A DNA stretch of 64,000 nt, taken from contig OY997591.1 of NCBI GenBank assembly GCA_963921825.1, positions 32,323,825-32,387,824 of the forward strand, in the 5' to 3' direction. Made by a program: the position numbers and the translations under genes. Each line of letters begins with the position of its first letter. Positions within the stretch are counted from its first letter, which is position 1. Under the pieces are notes generated by a model. That model was not told the origin of the DNA, did no database searches, and saw only the letters and a program-made list of their open reading frames with translations. Below are positions 1 to 10,712 of this stretch, in pieces. This DNA comes from Erodium maritimum (Eukaryota > Streptophyta > Magnoliopsida > Geraniales > Geraniaceae).

Positions 1-806
1 CATTCGTTGGCTAGCTTTCCGACAGAGATCGGTAAATTGAGCATTCTTTGGCTAGCTTTCCGACAAGGATCGGAAAGGTTGAGCATTCTTTGGCGATGAA
101 GGGCGGCTCCCCTTCCGGCTAGTTACCGGAAAAGTAGCGCTGTATATATGGCTAACAGGTCGACCGCCTGGCGCGACAGAGATCGGGGGAAGTTGCGTGG
201 GGCAGGCTCGAGCCCAGCCGGTTAGCAATCGGCACTGAGCAGCTGGAGTGCGATCATTTGCGATCTTGTTTGGTGTGCGATCCTTTGTGATCTTGGGTGT
301 TGCGTGGTTATTTTTCGGGTCCTTGGGTTGAGGTCGTAACCGTTGTGTTGGGTCTACATTACGTGTCCGAGTGTTGAGTTGGTTGGGGAAAGTAACAGTT
401 CGTGTGTCAGTCGAGTTACTTGAGTTGGGGATAGTAGTCCCCGGTGTTTGGTTTGTTGTTGGTGTTTCCGGCATTGTCTGCTAGTATGTCGTAGTCAGTC
501 TGGTATCCGTGGTGGTGAGCGAACGCTCACCCCTAGCTGCTTTTCCTACAGGTACTGGTCTCGAGACGGACTAGGGGAGCTCTCGAAGCTTGAAGAGCTG
601 GGAGCGGGAGTCCGGGTTACCTTTTGAGTTTAGCGACGTACGCCATGTCTTTTGTCTGCTTGTTTGGACGTGCTTTTGAGTTGTAAATTATTATTTTGAT
701 TAACTAAATGGTGATTTTAAGCGGTTTATTTAAAAGGTTTGAAAATGGTTTTATTGTTTTACCGTTCGCGTTCCGGGTTCGGTTCTACCGAATTCGGGGC
801 GTGACA
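1..806 (+). mobile_element. Right end of a Tekay-type Ty3/gypsy LTR
   Basis: This is the 3' part of an LTR in plus orientation, ending GGGGCGTGACA at 806. It shares the repeated 'gagcattctttggctagc' words near its start and its terminal sequence with the other Tekay-type LTRs of the window. The left part lies outside the window, so it could be a 3' LTR or a solo LTR. The next five bases (AAGGG, 807-811) would be its target-site duplication, but the partner copy cannot be seen. It cuts into the Ulp1-like coding relic that begins at 807. Confidence 0.8.
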
Positions 807-1763
807 AAGGGAAAAGGATTCATTCGGGACAACTCTTCTATCGCAAATATACAATATGAGCATATAGTGAGATGCGTCTGCCACCACCATAACCCAATTT
901 TGCTCTTTTTCGTCCAACATCAAAGGGAAAAGGATTTTTTCACACTCTTCCCATGCCTTACCACAAAAGGTCGGAAGATCTCCCCTAACATACTCCATTA
1001 AGCGATCTGGTACTTGGGGGTTCTCACTTTTACTCCATTTCACGTGGTCTTCCTTGACGGTATCTGTAAAATGTTGTGTCCAACACCACAACATCTTGTA
1101 CATAGTGTTCAGCGAAACGTGCTTGCCGCTTTATAATTTCAAACAGGCAATCATCCATGTGTTGCATACGTGAAAGTGAATTAAACTAAACTGAAAAAAA
1201 ATGAAAATAGTTAATTCCACCTTACCCTATCATTCAACTTGTCGGGTTTCCGGCTGAGACAATGGTAGTAAAACTTGTTGACTAGTCCTCAAATTGTTTT
1301 GGGGGCTTCGCCTATGAGTAGGTTCTTCTCCCATAGTAGTGATCTCACATCCCTATAAACATGGGTTATGGATGGTTCAGGTTTATGAAGAGAGTCTAAC
1401 TTCAACAAGTTCCCAGTATGTCTCTCCTTCTTAGCCTTTGTTGCTTCACTGTCATCATCGTATATAACAGGTTTGGAAATTTCATGCTTGATTCTTCTCT
1501 CTTCCGCTTCTTTGTTGTGACATGCTTCTTTATGGAAAGCTTCTTTGTGGCATGCTTGGTTCTAGGCGGCATTTCCTTTTCAACTGGCACCTCATAAACC
1601 TCTTGGTTGACATCGACCATTTCCTTCTTAGTGGGCAGCTCATGGTCATCTTGGCTAACATCTTGGTTGCCCTGACTTTCAACCGGCGGTTCCTTTTTAA
1701 CGAACTGTTCCTTTTCATGGACATCTTGGTTCACATCCTCTCCAGCTGGCACTTCTCTTTCTT
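807..1763 (-). pseudogene. Ulp1-like (C48 peptidase) C-terminal part of a DUF1985-Ulp1 transposon-type gene
   Basis: On the minus strand, about 1402-1763 encodes a charged linker with the repeated words VPAGEDVNQ and VNQE plus a Lys/Arg-rich stretch. About 807-1160 resembles the C-terminal peptidase part of plant Ulp1-like proteins: a 'HMDDCLFEIIKRQ' stretch and then 'NWVMVVADASH', where active enzymes have His-Trp-Val. An Asn stands where the catalytic His is expected, and the reading frame changes between the blocks, so this copy is probably dead. In plants, DUF1985-Ulp1 genes often ride on Mutator-like elements (family knowledge). The other half lies at 13521-15330, beyond an inserted Tekay element. 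The coding match stops exactly at the LTR edge at 806. Confidence 0.6.
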
Positions 1764-4565
1764 TGTCACGCCCCAAATTCAACGAACCGAACTCAGGACG
1801 CGAACATTTTAAAACATAAACACTTGAACCTGTTTTGAATAAAAGCTTTGACATTTCCATTTACTTCTCAAAATAATAGTATTTACAATACAAAAACGTC
1901 CCAACAAATGGACAAGGTACAATATCCGTCACTAGACTCAACAAAAATAAAGACCAGACTCCGCTCCAAGCTCCACAAGCTTCAAGAGCTAACCTAGTCC
2001 GTCCGGTGATCAGTACCTGTAGGAAAAGCAGCTAGGGGTGAGCGTTCGCTCACCTCCACGGATAATAGACTGACTATGGCATAATTAGTAGATAAAGCCA
2101 GTAACACCAACACTAAAACTAACACCAAAACCAACACCAACTCAAGTACTCAACTTAACCACAACCCGTTACCTTCCATAACAAACTCAACCTCAAACTC
2201 ACAAAGTAAAACAACACAGCTAACAATGACCTTCCCCAAAAAAACAAGAACACGGATCAGGCTAGCCGAAGAATGCTCAGAACCTGCCGAGCCTCGTACG
2301 CGATCAGGCCAGCCGTAGAATGCTCGTAACCTGCCGGGACCCGGTCACGGATCAGGCTAGCCGAAGAATGCTCATAACCTCTCGGGATCCGGACACGGAA
2401 CAGGCTAGCCGAAGAATGCTCAAAACCTGCCGAGGCTCGAGTTTGGTCAGGCCAGCCCAAGAATGCTCGTAACCTGCCAAAATCCACACCACTCCCCGAC
2501 ACACAGTCGGTTCGGGCAAACACAGCCACAAACATAAGCAAGTTCAACAAACAGGCACTCAAGGCCACTCAAGACACCCCAACAGTCAAGACTCGGGTTC
2601 AACAACCCCACGGGCCATCATGGCCTCCCAAGACACAACCACTTAACTCACGGGCTCAACAACCCCAAGACGCCAATAATAACACCCGGGCTCTCATGGG
2701 CACCCCAAACTCAACAATAAATACACGGGCTCTCATGGCCACCCAAACTCAACAATAAATACACGGGCTCTCATGGCCACCCAAACACCAATTCACATAA
2801 CACGGGCTCTCATGGCCACCCAAGACAGAAATTAAACAGTCAACCTCCGAGCATGATCATATGCCTCCAGTAATTCTAATATCGCTAAGTTCTCTATTCC
2901 TATGACACTACTAAGTGTTACATGCCTTTCCAATAAATACTAAGTTCCCGTAACATGCTTTTCTAATATTTAAATAAACCTAAACAACCCACGACACCCC
3001 GGTGTCACATGCAGTTCTACTGTTAACTTTCCCTAATCAGGGCCGAGATCCGGCTACTTTTCCCTACCTCGTATATAATCCCAAAAGCGCTCCAACAACA
3101 CCCGAAGTACACCCAGTCACTCGCCGAGCTTCCCTTTGCCTCGGTCCGTAGCACGATCTAAAAGAACACAAATTCAAAGTACTTTTAAACTAGTACGAAT
3201 AAACCGAAAATTAACATACTTAACGCCCAAACATAACCCCGACAATGCCGATCACTCCCAAACTCGCCAATTACTCGATGTTGTCGATAAGGGACCCGTA
3301 AAGGCCAGATTCGCCCGACATGGCGAATCTGCCCGGTTTTGGTTAATTGCCTTCCGGGGCTCCAAAAGCCCCCGTTTTAGTTTCTACGGTCTTAGAATAA
3401 TTCAAGGAACCCAACGCACTTGACGGAATCGAATTCCGACTTCCAAATCAATTTATTAACGTTTAAAGTTCCTAAAACCCGTTAATTACAACTTCTCCAA
3501 TTTAATTCCAAATTTCGATTCGATTTAGGGTAAATGGCTCGGGGAACGTTTTAAACCACCCGGTCATCAAAACCCGAGCAACCGAGCACGTGGGCCCCAC
3601 CCAAAAGGCTTGGCCGAGACCCTAGGGTTTGAGGGGGGGGGGGGGGGGCTCGGCCACCATGTGGTGGCTGCTGCCAGCTCCGGCCAGCCACCTCATGGCC
3701 GAAGCTCCTCCCGAGCCTCCGGTCACCGGAAAACGTGCCATTACACCCCTAAACACCTCTAAAACGTCTCCAACACCTCCAAAACATCCATACAACCCTA
3801 ACCCATAGTTTATAACCCAACCCTAGCTTTTGAGAAATAATCGAAACGAGAATTGGGTTAGGTCTTACCAACGAGGAAGACGAGGGGAAGACGTTTTCTC
3901 CTTGCTTTGAATCGATCCAACGGTTGAATAATCTCCCAAACCCTAGATTTTAATCTTCTATCTTCTTCTCCACCTTCTTCTCTCTCTAACTCTCTTCTTC
4001 TCTCTTCCTTTTCTAATTAACACAACTAACAACTAACTAAAAACTAATTCTTCTCTTTAAAACCCCATAATTTCGGCCACCTCTTCTCCTCCACACAATT
4101 TCCCCCCAACACTAACACCACCACAATTAGGACATGTGTCAAGGTGGGTCCCACACCTTTTGGAAAATATCTAGTTGATATTTTCCAATCAGTTTTGCGA
4201 AAAACGGACGTTTCGGGCCCTGAACGGGCACTTTTTCCAAGAAATTACGAAACTTGGCGGGCTACAAGGAAACGGCTCAACTAAGACCGCTGCGACAACG
4301 GTTAAGCTTTTTGGATCCCAAACGGTCCTCGAATGGGCCAAAACGCCGCTCGGTTGACTTTTCCAGCGAAAAGTCAACACTTCCCAAATTGATCAGAAAG
4401 TTGCCCTGAGTCCACTGGAACTCATTTTGGTCGATAACGGGGTCAACTTAAGTCCGGTATGACCCTCGGGGTCAATTTAGGTTAAGTTAAGTGTCTGTCT
4501 TAAAAATTTTAAATTTTCCTGTTTTTCGCAGGTTTGACTGACGTTGACCAGAAGTGGTTATTACA
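1764..4565 (-). repeat. 3' LTR of the Tekay element
   Basis: The 2802-bp repeat begins TGTCACGCCCC and ends GGTTATTACA on the plus strand. It matches 10713-13515 along its whole length. It holds a tandem array of about 58-bp units (near 2268-2492), a second array of about 35-bp units (near 2690-2820) and a homopolymer G run near 3632-3648. Confidence 0.95.
3071..3079 (-). promoter_or_regulatory. Candidate LTR TATA box
   Basis: Read on the minus strand the sequence is ATTATATAC, the only clear TATA-type word in the middle of the LTR. The same site is at 12019-12027 in the 5' LTR, where it would drive the element. The assignment rests on the motif alone. Confidence 0.4.
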
Positions 4566-7500
4566 GTCTACCCCCCTTAAAGGAATTTCGTCCGCGAAAT
4601 TTAAAACAGACGTACCTCGGGAGTCGAATAGGCCGGGATACTTCGCCCGAACCTCGTCCTCGCGTTCCCACGTCGACTCAGCCCCGTGATGTTTCCACTG
4701 CACTCGGACCAAACGGATAATCTTGCCTCCCCGCAGAATCTGCTGCTGTGTGTCCATGATCCGAACCGGCTGCTCCTCATAGGAGACGTCATCAGCCACC
4801 TCGATATCAGTCCACTCGATGACGTGGGAGGGGTCTGTGTTGTACTGCCGCAACTGGGACACGTGGAAGACGTTATGGACTCTCCCAAGCTGCGGTGGCA
4901 ACGCCAGACGATAAGCCACTGCTCCCACCCTGCCCAAAATCTCGAACGGGCCGATGTACCTCGGAGCCAACTTGCCCCCGCTGCGCCTGAACCGCACCAA
5001 CCCCTTCCTCGGGCTCACCTTCAGGAATACGTGATCCCCGACTGCAAACTCAAGAGGTCGACGCCGCCTGTCGGCATAACTCTTCTGCCGGCTCTGCGCG
5101 GTCCTCAACCGATCGCGGATCAATGCGACCTTCTCCGTCGTCTCTCTGACAAGATCTGGCCCCAGCAGACTCTTGTCCCCCACCTCTGCCCAGCATACTG
5201 GTGACCGACACGACCTCCCATACAATGCTTCGAACGGTGCCATCCCGATACTGGCCTGGAAGCTGTTGTTGTAGGCGAACTCGGCCAAAGGCAGGTGGGT
5301 CTCCCAATATCCCCTAAAATCCAGCACACATGCTCGCAGCATGTCCTCTAAGATCTGAATGGTACGCTCCGACTGACCGTCTGTCTGAGGATGATGTGCT
5401 GTACTGAGTAGCACCTCGATCCCCAATGCCTTCTGCAGACTCGGCCAAAACCTGGACGTGAAGCGGGGATCCCTGTCAGACACTATCGACACCAGGACCC
5501 CGTGGAGACGCACTATCTCCCGAACATACAAGCTGCTCAACTTGTCGACTGGGTCGGTCATCCTCATAGCCAGGAAGTGGGCCGACTTGGTCAACCGGTC
5601 GACTGCCACCCACACGGCGTCGTTTGCCTTGGGCGATCTCGGTAGTCCACACACGAAGTCCATCGTAATGTGTTCCCACTTCCACTGAGCAATCGGTAGT
5701 GGCTGTAACAACCCCGCTGGACGCTGATGCTCGGCCTTCACCTGCTGACAGACGAGGCATCTCGACACGAATTCTGCGACTGCTCTCCTCATACCGCGCC
5801 ACCAGTCGTGCCGTATGAGGTCACGGTACATCTTGGTGCCCCCCGGATGCACTGTGAGACGCGAATGGTGTGCCTCTCGTAACACGGCCTCTCTACAGTT
5901 AACCGGCACGAACAGTCTTCCTCTGTACTGTAGTCCACAATATGTACTGATCTTCCAACCTACTACCTCGTCGCCGTTGACGACCCTCTCTTCGATTTGT
6001 GCCGTCTCAACGTCCTCCGTCTGCGCCTCCAACACTTGGGCAAGCAGTGATGGCTGAGCCACTAACGAGCACATGGCCATGTCACCCGTAACCTCCTCTA
6101 GCTCAAGCCCGAACGTGCTCAGGTCCCCCATCATGTCCCACTCTCGGACAGATATGTTGGCGAGGCTCGGAGTCGACTTCCTACTCAAGGCGTCGGCGAC
6201 CACGTTCGCCTTGCCCGGATGGTAGTGTAGCTCGAAGTCGTACTCCTCGAGTAGCTCCATCCACCGTCGCTGGCGCATGTTCAGGTCCCGCTGGGAAAAT
6301 ATGTACTTGAGGCTCTTGTGATCTGAGAACACCTGAAACCCCTCACCATACAGATAATATCGCCAGCTCTTTAGCGCAAATACGACTGCTGCTAGCTCTA
6401 AGTCGTGGGTAGGATAGTTGCGCTCGTGCGTCTTCAGCTGCCTGGAGCCATAAGCCACAACTCTGCCCAACTGCATCAGCACGCAGCCCAGTCCCTCTCC
6501 GGACGCATCACAGTAAACATCATAACCAATCCCTCGCTCGGGCACCACTAGCACTGGAGCTGTAGTCAGTCGAGTCTTCAACTCCGCGAATGCACGCTCA
6601 CAGTCATCTGTCCACACGAACCCGACACCCTTGCGCGTCAACAGAGTCATCGGCGCGGCTAGTCGTGCAAAGTCCTGGACAAATCGCCGATAGTAGCCTG
6701 CCAATCCCAGGAAGCTGCAGATCTCGAAAACACTCGTGGGTCGTGCCCACTTCGAGACCGCGTCGATCTTCGACGGATCGACCAGGATACCGTCACGGGA
6801 CACGATGTGGCCGAGGAATCTCACCTCAGAAAGCCAGAACTCGCACTTCTCCCGGTTGGCATATAGCTGATGCTCGCGCAGTAGTGTCGAAACAGCCCTC
6901 AGATGTGACTTATGCGCCGCCTCGCTCTGCGAATATATCAGGATGTCGTCCACGAAGACCACCACAAACTGATCTAGGTACAGCCGGAAGATGCTGTTCA
7001 TCAGGTCCATGAACGCTGCCGGCGCGTTCGTCAGTCCGAATGGCATCACCAGGAACTCGTAATGCCCATAGCGTGTCCGGAATGCAGTCTTTGCGACGTC
7101 CCCCTCACGGACTCGCAACTGATAATAACCGGATCGCAGATCGATCTTCGAGAAGTGAGTCGCCCCTCTCAACTGGTCGAACAAGTCATCGATCCTCGGC
7201 ATCGGGTACCGGTTCTTCACCGTAACCCGGTTCAGCTTCCGGTAATCTATACACATCCGTAGCTCTCCACTCTTCTTCTTCACGAAGAGTGGTGGTGCTC
7301 CCCACGGTGATGCACTCGGACGGATAAACCCCTTCTGCTGAAACTCCTCCAGCTGACGCTTCAGCTCAGTCAACTCTGCCGGCGCAAACCTGTAAGGCGC
7401 CATCGATATCGCCGCCGTTCCCGGCACTAGGTCAATCCCGAACTCCACCTCACGAATCGGTGGCAGCCCGCTCAACTCCTCAGGAAAGACCTCGGGGAAC

Positions 7501-7934
7501 TCGCATACCACTCTCGGTAACTCTCGGCTCTGCACAGCCGGTACTTCCTCCTCTGCGGACAACGCCGACAGGAGGACCCCACTCTTACTCCCCAGCACGC
7601 ACGTCACCTTCGTACCGCCCACTATCACTGTCACTCGTCGTCTGTAGCAATCGATGTTGGCTCGGTACCTCGACAGCCAATCCATACCCAAGATCACATC
7701 AAAGGTAGTCATCCCCAACACGAGAAGATCACCAGGGCAAGGACAGTCTGCGACTCTAATCTCGCAGGCACGACATACTCTAGTCAACGATGCACCACCC
7801 CCAACTGGGGTGTCCAGGCATAGGGGTGGACTCAACGGCTCTAAGCTCAACCCCAACCTCTCAGCACAACCCGGCGAAATAAAAGAGTGCGATGCCCCGG
7901 TATCAAATAAGAATAAAGCCCATAAATGATACAA
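4509..7934 (-). CDS. pol: pol part of the Tekay element (protease, RT, RNase H, integrase, chromodomain)
   Basis: One long open frame (1141 codons from its first Met). Domains in order: aspartic protease with FDTGASHSF near the start; reverse transcriptase with the FVDDILIYS box about a third of the way in; RNase H with [11 protein letters not shown] and the [10 protein letters not shown] motif; integrase with an HHCC zinc site (the CLVCQQ half is visible), a catalytic core starting near [12 protein letters not shown], and [10 protein letters not shown] downstream; and a terminal chromodomain ([15 protein letters not shown]). This is the Ty3/gypsy domain order, and the chromodomain marks a chromovirus. 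The frame runs over the polypurine tract into the LTR edge. Confidence 0.95.
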   Translation of the reverse strand: MYHLWALFLFDTGASHSFISPGCAERLGLSLEPLSPPLCLDTPVGGGASLTRVCRACEIRVADCPCPGDLLVLGMTTFDVILGMDWLSRYRANIDCYRRRVTVIVGGTKVTCVLGSKSGVLLSALSAEEEVPAVQSRELPRVVCEFPEVFPEELSGLPPIREVEFGIDLVPGTAAISMAPYRFAPAELTELKRQLEEFQQKGFIRPSASPWGAPPLFVKKKSGELRMCIDYRKLNRVTVKNRYPMPRIDDLFDQLRGATHFSKIDLRSGYYQLRVREGDVAKTAFRTRYGHYEFLVMPFGLTNAPAAFMDLMNSIFRLYLDQFVVVFVDDILIYSQSEAAHKSHLRAVSTLLREHQLYANREKCEFWLSEVRFLGHIVSRDGILVDPSKIDAVSKWARPTSVFEICSFLGLAGYYRRFVQDFARLAAPMTLLTRKGVGFVWTDDCERAFAELKTRLTTAPVLVVPERGIGYDVYCDASGEGLGCVLMQLGRVVAYGSRQLKTHERNYPTHDLELAAVVFALKSWRYYLYGEGFQVFSDHKSLKYIFSQRDLNMRQRRWMELLEEYDFELHYHPGKANVVADALSRKSTPSLANISVREWDMMGDLSTFGLELEEVTGDMAMCSLVAQPSLLAQVLEAQTEDVETAQIEERVVNGDEVVGWKISTYCGLQYRGRLFVPVNCREAVLREAHHSRLTVHPGGTKMYRDLIRHDWWRGMRRAVAEFVSRCLVCQQVKAEHQRPAGLLQPLPIAQWKWEHITMDFVCGLPRSPKANDAVWVAVDRLTKSAHFLAMRMTDPVDKLSSLYVREIVRLHGVLVSIVSDRDPRFTSRFWPSLQKALGIEVLLSTAHHPQTDGQSERTIQILEDMLRACVLDFRGYWETHLPLAEFAYNNSFQASIGMAPFEALYGRSCRSPVCWAEVGDKSLLGPDLVRETTEKVALIRDRLRTAQSRQKSYADRRRRPLEFAVGDHVFLKVSPRKGLVRFRRSGGKLAPRYIGPFEILGRVGAVAYRLALPPQLGRVHNVFHVSQLRQYNTDPSHVIEWTDIEVADDVSYEEQPVRIMDTQQQILRGGKIIRLVRVQWKHHGAESTWEREDEVRAKYPGLFDSRGTSVLNFADEIPLRGVDCNNHFWSTSVKPAKNRKI
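4566..4580 (-). other. Polypurine tract of the Tekay element
   Basis: On the minus strand the bases next to the 3' LTR read TTAAGGGGGGTAGAC. A purine run in this position primes plus-strand DNA synthesis in LTR retrotransposons. Confidence 0.85.
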
Positions 7935-8039
7935 TAAACACGTACCCTGGATGTTCTCACGGTACGTGCTAGGTCCTGGGGCTCTGGAGTCGGTGACTGC
8001 ATATACTCTCCCCTGCGAGGCATGCTGCCTCTGACCCTG

Positions 8040-9415
8040 CGCACTGGATGCTGGATACCCGTGACTCTGCTGCTGTCTCGGAATCGGTGCGCTCGTCGAC
8101 GTCCGTTACGGCCTCGGCTGCTGACTCTGTCTAGGGCGACCCCTGGGCGAATGCACTGTCCGCGACTGCTGCGGTCGCTGCGCTGAAGTCTCTCCTAACT
8201 GCTCGCGGCACCATGCCATAGTGTGTCCCATCCGGCCGCACCGGAAACAGCTGATCTCGTCGGCTCTCGACCCCGAGCTCTGGCCTGTCCGGCTGGTCGA
8301 TGGTGGTGCCGTGTGCCCTCCTCTGGCTCTGCACCCTCGCTACAAATGGCCTGTCTCCCCGCAGAGATAACATGTCGGCCCCCTCTCTGAGACGGCTGGC
8401 CCTACCGATGCTACTAACCCCTGCTGTCTCGATCCACTCTGATGAGGCGGTGGTCGAAAGGATCCCGCGGTCCTCTGCCTCCGCGAGTCTCGTGAGTCTG
8501 ACGGCCCTGCCCAACTGATCGGCCGAGGTCGGACCTCACGGCCCCTGGCTGCATCCCGGGCGCCCTGCTCCACTGTAGCCGCAGTGTCCACGAGGTCAGT
8601 ATACTTCCGTATCCTCAAAGCGAGAACCTGGTTCCGGATGCCCAGCCTCAGTCCGTCCTGGAACCGCAGGCAACGGTTCGTCTCGCTCGTCACCATCTCA
8701 GGCGCGAATCTGGCCAAGGCTGTGAACCTGGCCTCGTACTCTCCTACCGTCATCCCCCCTTGCTCCAGGTCTAAGAACTGCCGATGTCGCTCCAGCCGAG
8801 CCGACTCGGGGAAGTACTGTGCCATGAATACCTCCTGGAATACGCTGTAGTCGTATCCGACCGTGTCCTTACCCGCCCCCACCAGTGGTAGGCGCTGTCT
8901 CTCAGCTGATGCGCCGCGAAGGACACTCTCCGACGGCCATCCTCGACACCCGATGTGTCCAGGTCTCGTGTGACCTGCTCTATCCATCGCTCGGCCAGGT
9001 CGGGATTCGGCTCCCCGACAAAAATAGGTATCCCGAGCTTCAGGAAATCTAGTAGCTCTCGGGAGGTATGATCCTCTGTCTGAGCGGCCCTCACCGGGAC
9101 CGCGGCTGCCTCTGGTGCTGGCGAAGCCGACTCTCGGCTGGCGATGACCGCCACCAAACTCTGAACGGTCCTGGTGAGCTCATCTAGGGCAGTCATCACT
9201 GGAGGGTCCGCGACTGGCGGAACACTGGGGGTGCCTGCAGACGGCCCCACATCACTTCTCCTGTCTTCTCCAACAGGAGTGCCCTGTGCCTCCGCGTAGT
9301 CGGTGGGCTCGACGGTTGGCACCCTCCCTGGTGCCCCTGCTGACCGTCCCCGCCGGCCTCGCGTGGGTGCCTGACCCCGTGTTCCTGATGGTCGTCCCCG
9401 CCTACCGCGAGCCAT
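8040..9415 (-). pseudogene. gag: gag part of the Tekay element
   Basis: The likely initiator is the ATG at 9415 (MARGRRGRPSG), followed by a Pro/Gly/Arg-rich N-terminus, a retrotransposon Gag core (LGIPIFVGEPNPDLAERW, EARFTALARFAP) and a CCHC zinc knuckle near 8345 (CYLCGETGHL). The region covers the Gag part upstream of protease. Breaks are counted at the level of the whole element. Confidence 0.85.
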
Positions 9416-9689
9416 AATCAGTATCCTCTGCACGGATACACGCAAACGTTCAGTTTGCGAACTTAAATAAAAACGATAGTTCAAAAGCACTAACGTTCAC
9501 CCGCTCAAGCTTACACTAACGTGCTTATCACTAAAGCGCTACACCGCTCAAGCTAAACGTACTTTATATACTAGCATTAGTAAACGAGACCTCAACGATA
9601 CCGCACCGACGTGCACCAAACAAGCGACGGCAAACCAACCCACACAACGAAACAACAACCGCCAAAAATTTTGAAAACGACTCACTAGA

Positions 9690-10040
9690 CCGGGCCGGTA
9701 CACGACACCTGCCGGGCGGGCATCCAGAACCAGCCGTGCCCCATGCCGGGCCGGAAACAAGCCCCTGTCGGACTGCCTAACAGGCCGGCGTCAGGCCCTT
9801 GCCGGACTCCTCTCCGGGCCGGAGTCCCGCCCGTGACGGACTGCCCTCCGGGCCGGCGTCCAGCCCGTACCGGACCACGTACCGAGCCGGCAGCCGAGCC
9901 CTGCCGGACCTGGTTCCGGGCCGTCAGCCAGCTGCTACCGTGTCTCGTTCCGGGCCGGCAGCCAGCTCCTACCGTGCCCCGTTCCGGGCCGGCAGCCAGC
10001 TCCTGCCGGACCTCGTACCGGGCCGGCATCTAACTCCTGC
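9690..10040. repeat. GC-rich tandem repeat in the Tekay leader
   Basis: Between the gag start and the PBS lies a GC-rich array of about 50-bp units built on 'gggccggcagccagctcc' and 'gccggacc'. It creates overlapping open frames on both strands that are repeat-driven and not genes. The rest of the leader (9416-10697) is AT-richer and shows no coding signal. Confidence 0.75.
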
Positions 10041-10697
10041 CATTTCACCTACCGGATCACACCTGTGACCCCGAGCTCCTAACGACGACGAAAACCGTCC
10101 CACTTACAACCGTTGTGTCTAACTTAGGGTGTTCGTAACCTTACCGGCTAAAAACGATCCGTTCCCTAGTACGTCGTAGACATTCAACCACTAAACAAAC
10201 AACGCACATACGACAACTCAGGACCGACCTCAATCATAAGCCAACACGGCCGAAAAACAACACAACCACACGACCCCCGTTCACCGGGTCAACCAAATTC
10301 GAACCTTGCCCACTGGGCCAACCAATAATCAAAACAAACATACGCCCCCAGGGCCAATCAAGTTCACAACACGCCACAGGGCCAACAATTTTAAAACCTT
10401 CACCCTTTCATTTTAAAACTTCGTTCCTTGACATCACGTAGTTACAACCCGATCCAGGCGTCCCCGAACCACGTTGTACCGACTTGACATCAACACCGTC
10501 ACGTTCGACTACAGGAGCGCTCCTGAGTCGACCCGCGACAGTTTAAAAACAGTTCACGCAACCACACACAAACAGTATGCCAGCAACAAAATACTATAAC
10601 ATACACACAAACACAAACAAGACTCAAGACGTGACGGGTCTACACTGACTCGACTCTCCCCCCTATGTGACGGACAGTCCGAGGTTTGAAACCTCGA

Positions 10698-10709
10698 GCT
10701 CTGATACCA
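10698..10709 (-). other. Primer binding site, initiator-Met tRNA (Tekay element)
   Basis: The minus strand reads TGGTATCAGAGC, complementary to the 3' end of plant initiator-Met tRNA. It starts 3 bases from the 5' LTR edge at 10713 and fixes the element's orientation. Confidence 0.95.
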
Positions 10710-10712
10710 AGT

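Noticed and set aside
2257-2568. About 100-codon ORF found three times (also near 11205 and 21904)
   Set aside because: It is the translation of the 58-bp LTR array; its repetition comes from the LTRs, not from a gene family.
9685-10068. Overlapping open frames on both strands rich in Pro, Gly, Ala and Arg
   Set aside because: They follow the GC-rich tandem repeat of the Tekay leader; frames open on both strands are a composition effect.
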